64,000 nucleotides of DNA from Siphonodentalium dalli (Eukaryota > Mollusca > Scaphopoda > Gadilida > Siphonodentaliidae): positions 54,537,899-54,601,898 of the forward strand of contig CP136067.1 of NCBI GenBank assembly GCA_032622095.1, written 5' to 3'. The notes beneath the pieces were generated by a model. That model made no database searches, was not told the DNA's origin, and saw only the letters and a list, made by a program, of their open reading frames with translations. Made by a program: the position numbers and the translations under genes. Shown piece after piece: positions 1 through 11,400 of this stretch. The number at the start of each line of letters is the position of its first letter. The first letter of the stretch is position 1.

Positions 1-189
1 ACATGCATTAAATTACAGAATTGTTAACAAGAGCATCGCTAGGACATGGCAATATACGCCCTATAGCAATTTCAAATTGTACTACCGCAAAATATAATAA
101 TAATTTGGGCTTACAAAGTATATCTGATATACTCCTAATTTCAAATGCGAAAATGAGGTCAGTCGAAAAATGGCGGTAACTCATGTGAA

Positions 190-515
190 AATAATTGGAC
201 AGAACCTATATTCGAACTTGGCCTGTAGTTTCAGCTGGGAAACACACATTCACCATCTTTGGTTCCGATCAAATAACCCAAACTGAAGTTATCGGTTTTT
301 GTAATGAAATTGGTCAAATTCTAAGTCTAAAAAGGGCCGTAATTCATGTAAATATAATTGGACGGATCCCATATTCGAACTTGGCCTTTATCTTTAGCTG
401 GGAAATATATACACCATCTTTGATTCAGATCAAATAATTCAAACTGGAGTTATTGATTGGAAACCAAAAATGTTAACAGGCGGCGGACAGGCAGAAAGAC
501 GGATATGATTACATA
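190..515. repeat. Two ~164-bp tandem units of the ATATTCGAACTTG satellite-like repeat
   Basis: The motif ATATTCGAACTTGGCC recurs at about 205 and 369, each followed by an 'AGCTGGGAAA...ACCATCTTTG' stretch, and the block ends in a GGCGGACAGGC/GACGG tail. The same family is at 6480-7200, 47.2-47.4 kb and 49.5-49.7 kb. No coding potential is seen. Confidence 0.7.
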
Positions 516-1452
516 TTACAAATTTTTTTCTCCAAAAGGGCGTATAAAAAAACTAAGAAGATAGAATATAATAAAACTTGCAACAATGTTTTAATGTCTG
601 TTTCAGGCCAAAAATATCATGTGTTAACAATATTTATATGCGTACACATGCTTTTGATTCAGATTGATTGACATTCTGGTATACAATGACTGATGATGGA
701 GGAGGTGACTTACAAGTTTTTTGGGACCAGGGTATCAGTTCTTTGCTGATAATACTTTGCAATTTAAAAGAAAATTGATATGGGAATTCAGTCTGTTTCT
801 CGGACTTTCTCCTAAACTTATTTCACACATGAGACCTCTCCATATCGGTATCTGTATTGGATCAGCCGATAATTCTATTGAAAATATCGGCTATTATTAT
901 ATGCTAGCCTATAAATTAGCGGAAAATTACCGAAACGTAAATTGTCATACGTATATCCCTTATACGCTATTACGTACAGTCAAATACAATTTTGTTATTT
1001 CATTGTAGCTTTTTTGTTATTTCACTGTAGCTTGCCAAATGACGTCATGACATCATCACTTCAAAGCGATTTTCTACCTATCAGCTGATCAGTGTCAGAA
1101 ATTTGGGTCAACTAGGTGTTACTTTCAGTGTATCAATTGTTTAATTTGTTGACCTATTAAAAGTGAAAATGCTGCATAATTTTGCAACTTTTAGCATTAG
1201 TACTAGTATGGAGCATATAATAAAAAGAACTCCTATATACAGTTTTTGTTTGAATACCTGAAACATCTCATTCATGTCTGGAAAGAAATATAAAATTTTC
1301 ACTCAGCTCGTTAAAATTCGTTATTTCTTGCCAAACACTCATGAGATATTTCGGTATTCAAACAAAAAATGTAGGTATTCTCTATTTACCGATAACCTCT
1401 GTATCGTTACATCACTACAATGACCATTGTACATCATTATTATAGAATGGGT
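516..1452. repeat. Non-coding spacer with one palindromic segment
   Basis: No gene is recognised. An imperfect inverted repeat lies at about 1225-1390: GTTTGAATACC on the left and GGTATTCAAAC on the right flank a CATTCATG/CATGAG centre, so it looks like an old MITE or hairpin. The rest shows nothing I can name. Confidence 0.4.
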
Positions 1453-1456
1453 TTAA

Positions 1457-1832
1457 CCCTTTACCCAACAGAAGGGCCCTGTGCCAATGCATTCTCTTAT
1501 ATATGCGAGTCGACCATAGGTCGCCTCGCATATATAAGAGAATGCATTGGCTTAACACATTAAAAATTATAAAATTGTTAAAGAATGTAAGAAAAAATGG
1601 TAAAAAAAGATTTTTTTTAGGCCAATGCATTCTCTTATATATGCGCCTATGGTCGACTCGCATATATAAGAGAATGCATTGGCACAGGGCATAACTGTAA
1701 CTATCACAATGTGGTCAAGGAGCCGGTTCCAATGATATCCATATTTGTATGGTTCTATTGAGACAGACCGAAGATATTTTAGGCTGTTGAAGCTTTATTT
1801 GGCTGGTTTTGGCCGGTTTGTTGGGTAAAGGG
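1457..1832. mobile_element. TTAA-target MITE (piggyBac-like), copy 1
   Basis: 376 bp between TTAA duplications (1453-1456 and 1833-1836). The terminal inverted repeat is CCCTTTACCCAACA...TGTTGGGTAAAGGG. Inside are two hairpins of the palindrome GCCAATGCATTCTCTTATAT, facing each other around a poly-A/T spacer. TTAA plus a CCC terminus fits piggyBac, but no transposase is present. A 342-bp relative is at 19413-19754. Confidence 0.85.
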
Positions 1833-2252
1833 TTAATGAATGGAATGGTCAGATCGTGTAATAAATATATGTACAGTAAATCCTCTCTAAACCGAACACC
1901 ATTCGGACCGGCCCTTCTGTTCGGTTTAGATGTTCGGTTTACAGAAAATCGCAAAACCATCGGAATATATTGCCGCCGTCAGTAAGATTTATCCAGTCCT
2001 TCGAATTTGGAAAACGTAGGTGCGCGATATATCGTTCGGAGCTTTTGGGATTTGCGCGCGCCTTTTTTGAGGGAACACAATTCAAATTAACATCGATGAA
2101 ATGATTACTGAATAAAGACAAACACAAGTATAATGATACACACGTATAATTCCAACAGAAACAGAAATAAGAACATATGTTTATATTGTACAATAGTCCA
2201 CATGATAATAACATCAACAATCCGGCAATCCTGGTGAATATGATCACGGTAA

Positions 2253-2576
2253 TTAATCGACTTCCGCGTCTGAGAGCGCATGCTCATCAGACTCGCTTAA
2301 AGCTTCAAACTCGGAAGTGGAGTCATAATCGTTACCGCAATCATATTGACCGGAATCCGACGAGTCAACCCTCTTTCGCTTTGATAGTATCGGAGTTTCG
2401 TTACCAGGTTCGTAATCAACGTCATCACTGCTGAGAAAATTACATGATGAATAGTCTTGTCGGCGTTTAACCATTGGTGTGTTGTTTGTTAAAATCTCGT
2501 TCACTGGTTGCAAATTTCGAGGTGCGCATTTGAATTTTCGGCGTGCGCATTTAATAACTCGCTGGTTTTTATTCAA
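2253..2576 (-). pseudogene. Acidic 107-codon ORF inside the Tigger-type element
   Basis: The frame has no ATG at its start (TTG); the first Met is residue 35. A basic stretch (CARRKFKCAPR) is followed by an acidic Ser/Asp-rich tail ending SESDEHALSDAEVD. It lies close to the left terminus in minus orientation, where the C-terminal tail of a Tigger transposase would be. No DDE residues or HTH are seen, so transposase origin is inference from position and composition only. Confidence 0.35.
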
Positions 2577-2759
2577 TAAACTACAAAATAAAACATAAAT
2601 TGCAATAGATAAACATGCTTTAATAAGAAATATAATAAACCACCGTCCTGTAATTTTAGCGAATTAGTGTTTAGTTAAATTAGTTTGGACAATTGTTGTA
2701 AAAACAAAGAGTCCATTCCAACACAATAGCTGATGTAATAAAAGGTCTGTCGACCACAA

Positions 2760-4042
2760 TGTCCACGAAAATGTGGCAAGTCGATGCCGCTTTGTTAAAG
2801 AAATTAAAAAAAATGTTGAAAAGTCGAAAAGGGTTAATAACTCTGTAAAAAAAAAAAAATCCATCATCTATATACATGTTGCACATCTCCAATATGTGGG
2901 TAACAATACTCTGAAGTTTCAAATATCTACGATCAAAACTGTAGGAGGAGTTGATTACACCATGAAGGTACCCTCATACAGAAAATAATAAAAAATGTTG
3001 AAATTTTCTAAGTCGAAAAGGGTTAATAATAACTCCGTCAAAAAATCATTTTTCCATCATCTATACATGTTGCACATCTTCAATATATGGGCAACAATAT
3101 TCTGAAGTTTCAAATCTCTGGGATGAAATCTGTAGGGCAATTCCATGCAGAACTGGACACAACCATCAAAATTTCAAATTCATTCTCATGTCATGCAATC
3201 TTCTTCATAGAGGGAAATTACTGTAATTTCATGACATAATGGACTTAAGCTTGGTTTGAGGCTGAACAAAATTCTTGCCTCTCAGTAAATGGTGGGGATA
3301 ATTCCCCAGATTTTCCCCGATTATCCTATAATTTGGGAAGCAGTGAACTTGTACCATTTTATAATCGTGACCAATGAATTGTTACCAAATCACTCGACAC
3401 TGTCAGCAGATGTGATATTCGAATGGGCCAGTAAATAAGATAGAAACAACCTAGCAGCATGACCATTTGAAAATTGTCAATTTTTATGTAACGTCAGTCA
3501 CATATCTCATCTATATTCTCCAGCCTGGCGAGGATTTTAATGATAAACCATCACCCATTTAGTAAAACCATGTCCTTGTAATGCAGATTTAGACGTATGG
3601 CTGGAATTATCAGATCGATCAATGTAACTTTCAGTGTGTGGCTTCAAATATTGTAATGTCAGTCATGCGTAACGTCAGTCACATGGGTGTAACGTCAGTC
3701 ACATGGCATGGGCATATAAATTATTACAAGCATCAAGCATTTATTGCAATGAAAATGCATTCGCATAGGGTTAACCTTGTTGTGTTTGATGATTTGAGGA
3801 AGGTATATAAAACTGATTATGCTTTGGCAAAATACACATTAATTGTGGGTGACATTAGACTTTGCCAGTGCCAGAGAACTGTCAACTTATATGTACCTTT
3901 CCCAAATCATCAAGCACATAAAATGATGATTACACCATGAAGGTACGGTACTCAAAAGTGTGACGGACGGACGGACGAACAGACGGACGGACAGAGCCCG
4001 TTTCTATAGTCCCCCTGAAAATAATTTTTTTGGGGGACAAAA
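2760..4042. repeat. Tandem-unit repeat ending in (GACGGAC)n and a GGGGGA hairpin
   Basis: Two diverged units with AAAAGTCGAAAAGGGTTAATAA and CATCATCTATA...ATGTTGCACATCT occur at about 2820-2900 and 3010-3080. The block closes with GACGGACGGACG (3962-3990) and the inverted pair GTCCCCC...GGGGGAC at 4010-4038. It belongs to the dispersed GACGGAC family and splits the Tigger-type element. Confidence 0.55.
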
Positions 4043-4806
4043 ACAACGTGTCAATGCTCTAATTACCTGTGAAGTCACCATTGTTCAATCAGTTTGTGAT
4101 ATAAGCAAACATGTAGATCTATCTGTATCTGCATGTATCTGAAGGTGGTGGAGTGCAGTAACCAATTCTGGTTTAGGCGCATCTAATTAGACACCTGTTG
4201 TTTAATCCGTTTTAAAGCTTTGCCGATACAAAAGACCGCTAATTAAATTGGTACGCTTATTCAATAGTACGACAGTACATTACCTGTGTGCACGCGCGTT
4301 CGTCTGGTATTGCTTTCGGAATTTATTTAGAATAAGATTAAATATAAATACGGCAGTATCTTTTTATTGTCAGGCATTATATTCGTTTTAATTTGTAAAT
4401 AAATTTGATTAATGTACCAAGAACACTTCATCTGTTTGTAACTAACTGTTGTCACTGAAGGTGATCGAGGTCACACACAGGTCAACTCAAAAGCGGAAAC
4501 GTTCTTCCGTCGCTTTAATCGTTTGGATTTTGGAGGTAAACATTAGTGTATTTGTTCACTTATGGACTAATAAAGCTGTCCGGTATTCAGAGTATGCTTT
4601 AAGCGTTCAGATTTTGGAGGTAAACATTAGTGTATTTGTTCACTTATGTACTAATAACGCTGTCCGTTATTCGGAGTACAGAGGTTTCGGCTACAGAGGT
4701 AATCATTAGTGACAATGCACTTGGGTAAATTCGGCACAGAACAATTCGTTCGGAATGGAGAGGGATTCGGATTGTAGAGGGTCCGGTTTGGAGAGGTTTC
4801 ACTGTA

Positions 4807-5397
4807 TTGGACAAAAACACCATTGGTACCGGTAATACTTTGAGAGTTCATATAAATTTAAACTGTTACCCATAGAGCTGCACATGATTAGGCACAATCA
4901 ACAGAAGGGTCAACACAAATGTGGGATACTGCAATTCACTATTCAATTCAAGATATTGCCACTGAATGGTATTGATAACAAACAAGGTGAGAAATACACA
5001 ATAGCATTCTCTTTGAATAATTACAGCAGTATCAGTCAATTTAAATGACATGCGCCAAATGAAGTGTTGCTTGAGATGACATGACGCTATCACATGCAAA
5101 TAATACCCAAATTGTCAGATGATGTGTAACTTACATGTTGACGGGATTAAATCGAGTGTCAAAATTGTCCAACATCCAGAAATTCTGGCAGGAAGATATC
5201 ACTTGTCCATCAATAAGTTTAAGATTTCAGTCATTCATATCAGGGATCAACATTATTATGCGAACACACGCAGTCAAGTGAGTACTAATAATACCAATCG
5301 CTCGCAAATAGTTCAGTGGAAGACAAATGTTTAGAATATGCTGGAAATGGAATAAATTAATCAATAATATCACCTATTGTCACATTAGAAGACCAAC
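4807..5397. other. HORMAD intron 6 sequence, nothing recognised
   Basis: Downstream of exon 6 on the minus strand. A possible splice pair at about 5130-5185 gives a peptide unlike any HORMA segment, so it was not called. Confidence 0.5.
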
Positions 5398-5462
5398 CTG
5401 TAAATCTCCACTTCACTTTCCTCATTGTAAGAGAATTTGAAGGTGTATGATTCAATGACTGT
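5398..5462 (-). CDS. HORMAD1: HORMAD exon 6
   Basis: 65 nt between acceptor TTCTTCTATTTCAG and donor GTTGGT. It encodes [17 protein letters not shown] and VEIY, then a split codon starting AG. It aligns with the ISECYQFKFKYTNNGP strand of HORMAD1. It is the last exon visible; I found no convincing next exon between here and position 1. Confidence 0.92.
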
Positions 5463-8400
5463 CTGAAATAGAAGAAAAAGTTAAAATTGCATTTTGGATA
5501 CCATTGAAGAACCTAATTGGTTGACTAATAAAGTCAGTCATACGAAATAGATCAATGAGAAATTTCCAGGAAGTTAAATCCCAATGGTGTGCAGGTCAAT
5601 TGTGCTGTTGGTCAGAACATGCAGCTAATTCTTTAATAAAGAACTATTCTGACGCTGCTTTCACAGACCTGTGGCAAACGCATGCAGCTATTGAGTTATA
5701 GGTGCAACGTTTCGAACCATACATATATCACTGGGGTTGCGGCTGACACAGTTAAACGCAACTTATTTCAAAACTTTTTGAAATTGGATGCGTTTAACTG
5801 CATCAGCCACGACCCCAATGATACATGCATGGTTTGAAACATTGCGCCTAACCCGATAGCCCCATGCACTGACCGCATGCATGAGCTGCAGGTCTGTGAA
5901 AGCAGATTTTGCCCTTAATTAAACAGAAATATTCTCCAAAAAAAAGTGTGTTCCATTGTATGGACTTTAGCATGAGCTGCAGGTCTGTGAAAGCAGATTT
6001 TGCCCTTAATTAAACAGAAATATTCCCCAAAAAAATGTGTGTTCCATTGTATGGACTTAACTAAATTTGCTTGTGACACAGGACTTTCATGATGAAACAT
6101 TTGATGTCATGTAACTCAATACTTCATACATTGTAATTGGCTACAGCAATCAGCAATGCTGAATCCATTTGCTGAAGCAAATTGGGCCACAGCAAAGGGT
6201 TGCGTAGCAGATTGTCAAAGCAAAACAATCTGAATTATGAGGGTTGATACTTAGATATCTATATGCCCTGCCTGTCACATTGTAAGTATATATACTAGAT
6301 TAAACAAATTGTGAATTTATCTTAGAAACATTGAATACAAATTTACATTTTATCCACACAATTTTTAATTCCTGTATCTTGTAATTAACTTCAATAATAA
6401 CTGATTTATCAGGAATTACCATATAGATAGAACCCTAATAAAAGGCCGTCCGGCCAGTGTCCCCCGAAAAAAGTGGCTTCATTAGGGGCATCAGCTTTTC
6501 TGAAAATAATAACAAGGACCCTAAAGGCTAAATCCGATACTAAATTTCAGAACAAAATGGGTGGATCGTACCCATATTCGAACATGATCTGTATTTCGAG
6601 CTGATAAACTCATATACCAAATTTGATTCATATATTATCACACAAACTAAAGTTATCATCCGGAAACCAGATATTGACAGGATTCTAAGTTGTAAAAGGG
6701 CCATAACTCTCACAAAAATGGGCAGAGCAAACCCATATTCGAACCTGACCTGTATTTTGGGCTGATAAACTATCATACTGAAATTGATTCAGATATGATC
6801 ACACAAACTAAAATTATCATCCGGAAACCAGAAATTGACAAGATTCTAAGTCGAAAAAGGGCCATAACTCTAGCAAAAATGGGCAGATTGCACCCATATT
6901 CGAACTTGACCTGTATTTCGAGCTGATAAATGCACATTCTTAATTTGGTTCAGATATGATCGCACAAACTGAAGTTATCATCCGGAAACCAGAAATTGAC
7001 AGGATTCCAAGTCGAAAAAGGGACACAACTCTCGCAAAAATGGGCGGAGCAAACCCATATTCGAACTTGACCTGTATTTTGGTCTGATAAACTCACCTAT
7101 GAAATTTGCTTTTGATCTAATAACTGAAACTAAAGTTATCATCCGGAAACCATTTCCGGACGGACAAACTGACGCACGGACGGACGGCACTACCAACATT
7201 TGAGGTTTATGAGGCAAAATTTTGATGAGCTAGTTAATTTATTGAGTCAGTTAAATTTTATGAGTTTTTAAAAAAGTGCTAACATTCAGGGTTTATGAGC
7301 TCAACAAGTCCAGACACTTGAGAGGTTAGTCTAAAAATAGAAAAGTCCATCGAATGTGTAACAAATTTTAATACACTATTTCTAGTTTCCAAAAATAATC
7401 TACCACTCAACCAGTTAACTGGTTAGCATGTAAACCACAGGAAGGTAGTGTTGTAATACTCGAGAACTATTCACTACCCTATAATCCATGCTTGTATTGG
7501 AACCTCATTAAACTCATGTACAAGTTGATAACCCACAATCGATGGACTTTTCTATTTTTAGACTAACCTCTCAAGTGTCTGGACTTGTTGAGCTCATAAA
7601 CCCTAAATGTTAGCACTTTTTTTAAACACTCGTGTGTCCATAGCGAGGGACCTTCTGGATGTCTGTATATTATGAGGTTTTTTTTTAGGTGAGTTTATTT
7701 TAGAAGATAACCCCACATAGATCATTTTTTGGCATACTTCCTAACCTCTTATGGGCTTAAGCTCTTAATAATTATAAGCCCATATGCATAGACATACAAA
7801 AATTTAAGCCCATAAATGTCAATTTTCACGGACGGATGGACACCGGCTATTTTAATAGTCCCCCCGAATTTTTTTTTCGGGGGACAATAATTGGCTACGG
7901 CAATCAGCAACATTTGCAGAAACAATTTGTTGAAGCAAATTGGGCCCAATTTGTTGAAGCAAATTGGGCCATGGCAAAGGGTTGCCATAGCGGATTGCCA
8001 AAGCCAAACAATCTGAATTAAGAGGGCTGTAGATAAGGTCATCCCAGGTTATTAGGATAACACCATCCCATTATATGATTATATCAAGAATAACTTTTAT
8101 TCAAAATCTTCCAACTAGAGCAGATGTATACAAGTCCAGCCCTCTTAATTCAGATTATTTGGCTTCGGCAATCCTTTCTTCAGCAAATGGCTTCGGCATT
8201 GCTGATTGCCATAGCCGATTATGAGGGCTGCAAGTCACTATAGTGTTTAAACTTACATCTATATCTTCTGGGTCAACATAAATCTGCAAAAGAAAATATA
8301 CTTTTATTCAAGGTTATTTGCATAACTTATTTAGTGCTTAAATTTTATCATACATACTCTTGTTTTTTAATTGTGATCCATCAAATGTGCCAACATGCTT

Positions 8401-11400
8401 ATCTTTCAATATATCTTCAACTACGATACCAGTTAAAACTGCCCAAAAAAGAACTGTACCAGTTGCAATTAATCCGAAAACTTTAAAACTAATAAGTGAG
8501 TACATAGTCACAGTTCATAAAATACAAGTAACTTCACACACTGAAGATCAATAGACAATTTCAAAAGATAGATACCACTCTTTAAAATGAAGACGCTTTA
8601 AAATTAAATCTTGTTAGGTTATTGTGCCATGTATTAAAAATCCTCACCCTTTATGCACTGTTATTGAATTTTGTGCATTTTCCACTTTGTACTTTTATTC
8701 TGCTACTTATAATTCTGTTCTATTATTGGGTATTCGGTATGCAGATAACTAAACATAAAAATGAAACACTGCATATGATATATTTGTTTCTAATCTCTAG
8801 TTTGTTCCTTGGCTAGACAACAAGTTTTTTTCTCCATTCCACAACATGTACAGTTGCTAGCCAAAAAGTTCATAATTCAATGCTCATACTAAAACTCACC
8901 CCAATAATCAAACTTCTCAACTGAAAAATAGACAAAAGATACTGATTATAAAATCAAATGAATCATTTCTACCAATGCACCCAATAACAACAAACATGCG
9001 GACACATGAGATATGATTTTATTCCAACATTCCAATACTGTAATGGGTTTTTAAAAATGTAGGTGGTCCCATACTACTTGTTAGTTAAACATTTCTTACA
9101 CTGGACATCTCGTGATTTATTCATGCAATTTGTACCGACAATTTATTGGTTATTTACAAGGTGCATGGTCGCTAAATGCTGAATTAAATTAATTATGTTT
9201 AAAATATTTGGGTTCTCTGGACCGGCCGCATCACTAAAAAGCCTGCTGCTTCATAAAAAAAATTCGGTCTTTTAGAGGATGGCTCTTTATATTTATGTAG
9301 GCCTTAAGTCTCAAAAACGTACCTCAAAATAACATATTTCAGCTGACAGTTGACCGTACTTTCCCATTGAACAAAACAGGTTTTTAAATGATGAGAGGGG
9401 GTGCCTGATAACATAGATATATTGTTAATGGCCTGACCAGTAAACAGTTGCTGGAACAAACAAATACTAGTACATGTAAATAGATAAAAAAAAATATGGT
9501 TCAATATAACTAGTAATGTACTACATAGTAGTATTCATACTATTTCTTGGTTGGGGTGTTATTTGGATATATTTATTTTTGGCAGAAATTCCATACACTG
9601 GACATAGGACAAGGTGTAAATTATAATGTCAGATTGACGCTGAAATTAGTGTATGATAGTTCAAATCATTCACTGTATGATCATACTTGGACATTGAAAC
9701 GACTATGACATGAAATATCCAAATTCATATTAGTAAATACGAAAAATTGATTTGAATGAAATGATAGAGATAATAGTGCACTAGAAATCTCAGTACGAGT
9801 GTGACAATACTCAGGGGAAAACCCCGGCGTTATCACCCTGTACTATTATTCCGCCCTGTACTATTATTAATTTTGTCCCCATTTTCCGCCCTGTACTATT
9901 ATTTGGCACACAAGAGTATAGTCGGTTTGGAAAAAAAAAAACATATTAAAACCGTGTGTAAAATAAATATTATCACCTCATAAAATGGTTTCAACTTACA
10001 ATCCAATACTGAGTTAAATACTTCAGCAGACCACTGATTGAAAGAAACCTTTATCGGTCGCTCCTGAATCTCCATTGTCTTATTGTATCTTATTGTAACC
10101 AATGATGACAAACACATTTTGCATTCCTGTGACAAGTTGCACTTCCGAGCGGGTCTTCAGCACTGCGGGACATGTTGTTTCTCAGAAACGAACATGTCTC
10201 AATCCATCTAGACTAGAGTTGACATGTTAATGTTCCTTGCCAAGAATTCGGACAAATAATTCTGAGAATAGTTTATCGTTTACTGCCTGGTGATTGTGTT
10301 TACAATTTTTCAACCCTTATAACAAACACCTGGAGTGTTATATCTCTCGTTTAAAATGTGATTTCACTTGGTAAAATAATATTCAATAAAACCATATATC
10401 GCAGTGTTATGGTTGTCACCCAAGTTGTGTGACCCAACCCTAGCTTGCGGCATCGTTTGATTTAGATCCTGCTGTCTTCTATGATAACTACCTGGGTACA
10501 GTTCCCACTTTTAATCTCATGGTTAATAACTGATGCATCAATGCCTTTCTGAATAAAACTCTCATGCCATCTTTATTATAGTTTGTACAGCTATGCTCTA
10601 ATTAATTGACCATCCTTAACGTTGACCACCAGTATTACCACGGTACTCGACCACGTTTTACGATCAACCTCAGTCAATTATACCATGGCTGACCACGTTA
10701 CTATTACCACCTCACGTTACCTTGGCACTTCCATGTGTACATCCTTGAAATATTGAAACATTCTCCGCGATGTCATTTGCGAGTATACTTTGTTTGCATA
10801 AGTATACTTAGATGTTACCAGTACAGGCTATCACATATCATGCGATGAATGCTGTATGAATGAAACTTGATATTATCAGATACTTAACTTGTTCTGAGTC
10901 CTGCAATTTGCGGGTGAGGGCACACCTTTGTGATTGTTATCCATGCTCTGGAAGTTTGATGAAACTTATAGTTTCCTTGTTTTAGGAACCGCCGACCATC
11001 CATCGTGCATTCCTACTTTTATATTGTTTGTATGTTTGGCTATTCATATTAAACACTGAAATTAATCACTAAGTTCGTTCTAATGAACTCACAAATATTA
11101 TAACATCACAGAGAACTGTGCTGGTATTGAATTCATTTGTCATTAACAGTGGTTTATCTTGCACTTTATTAACGTAAAATTACATCAGCCGATGCCTCAA
11201 ACAACCAGCAACAGTGCAGTTAACCAGCACCCAGCCAATAGGCCATATTATGGAATTCTTCCACTGATATTATTAGGTACGATTAATTAATTATTGACAA
11301 CCGATTATCAAAATTAATAATCGTGGCACCTCTAAAATGTATTTTGAGCCCTGCACACAACATTAGGTACTGGTGTGGGGGCTACCATTTTGAATCGTGC

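Larger units (their letters stand above)
1874..4804. mobile_element. Tigger/pogo-type element with TA target duplication
   Basis: The left end CAGTAAATCCTCTCTAAACC and the complement of the right end, CAGTGAAACCTCTCCAAACC, form inverted termini flanked by TA at 1872 and 4805. CCTCTC-type termini are characteristic of Tigger/pogo elements. Subterminal repeats of GTCCGGTTTGG and GGTATTCAGAGTA occur at 4560-4800. The interior is interrupted by a GACGGAC-tailed repeat, and only a short ORF near the left end may be transposase-derived. Confidence 0.7.
9275..10155. repeat. Segmental duplicate of 62635-64000
   Basis: Nearly identical, in the same orientation, to 62635 through the window end, including about 240 bp of sequence outside the transposon. 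The other copy differs mainly by a 480-bp insertion at 63222-63701. Similarity on the right could extend past 64000 and cannot be bounded here. Confidence 0.85.

Noticed and set aside
5128-5185. Possible next HORMAD exon (acceptor-like CTTCCTGCCAG, donor GTAAGT)
   Set aside because: None of its frames resembles the HORMA segment expected after FKFSY, so the splice sites are probably chance.
9304-9504. 66-codon minus-strand frame, nearly identical to 62664-62864
   Set aside because: The conservation is explained by the duplicated transposon copies; no domain, and the inverted copy at 14.4 kb does not preserve the frame.
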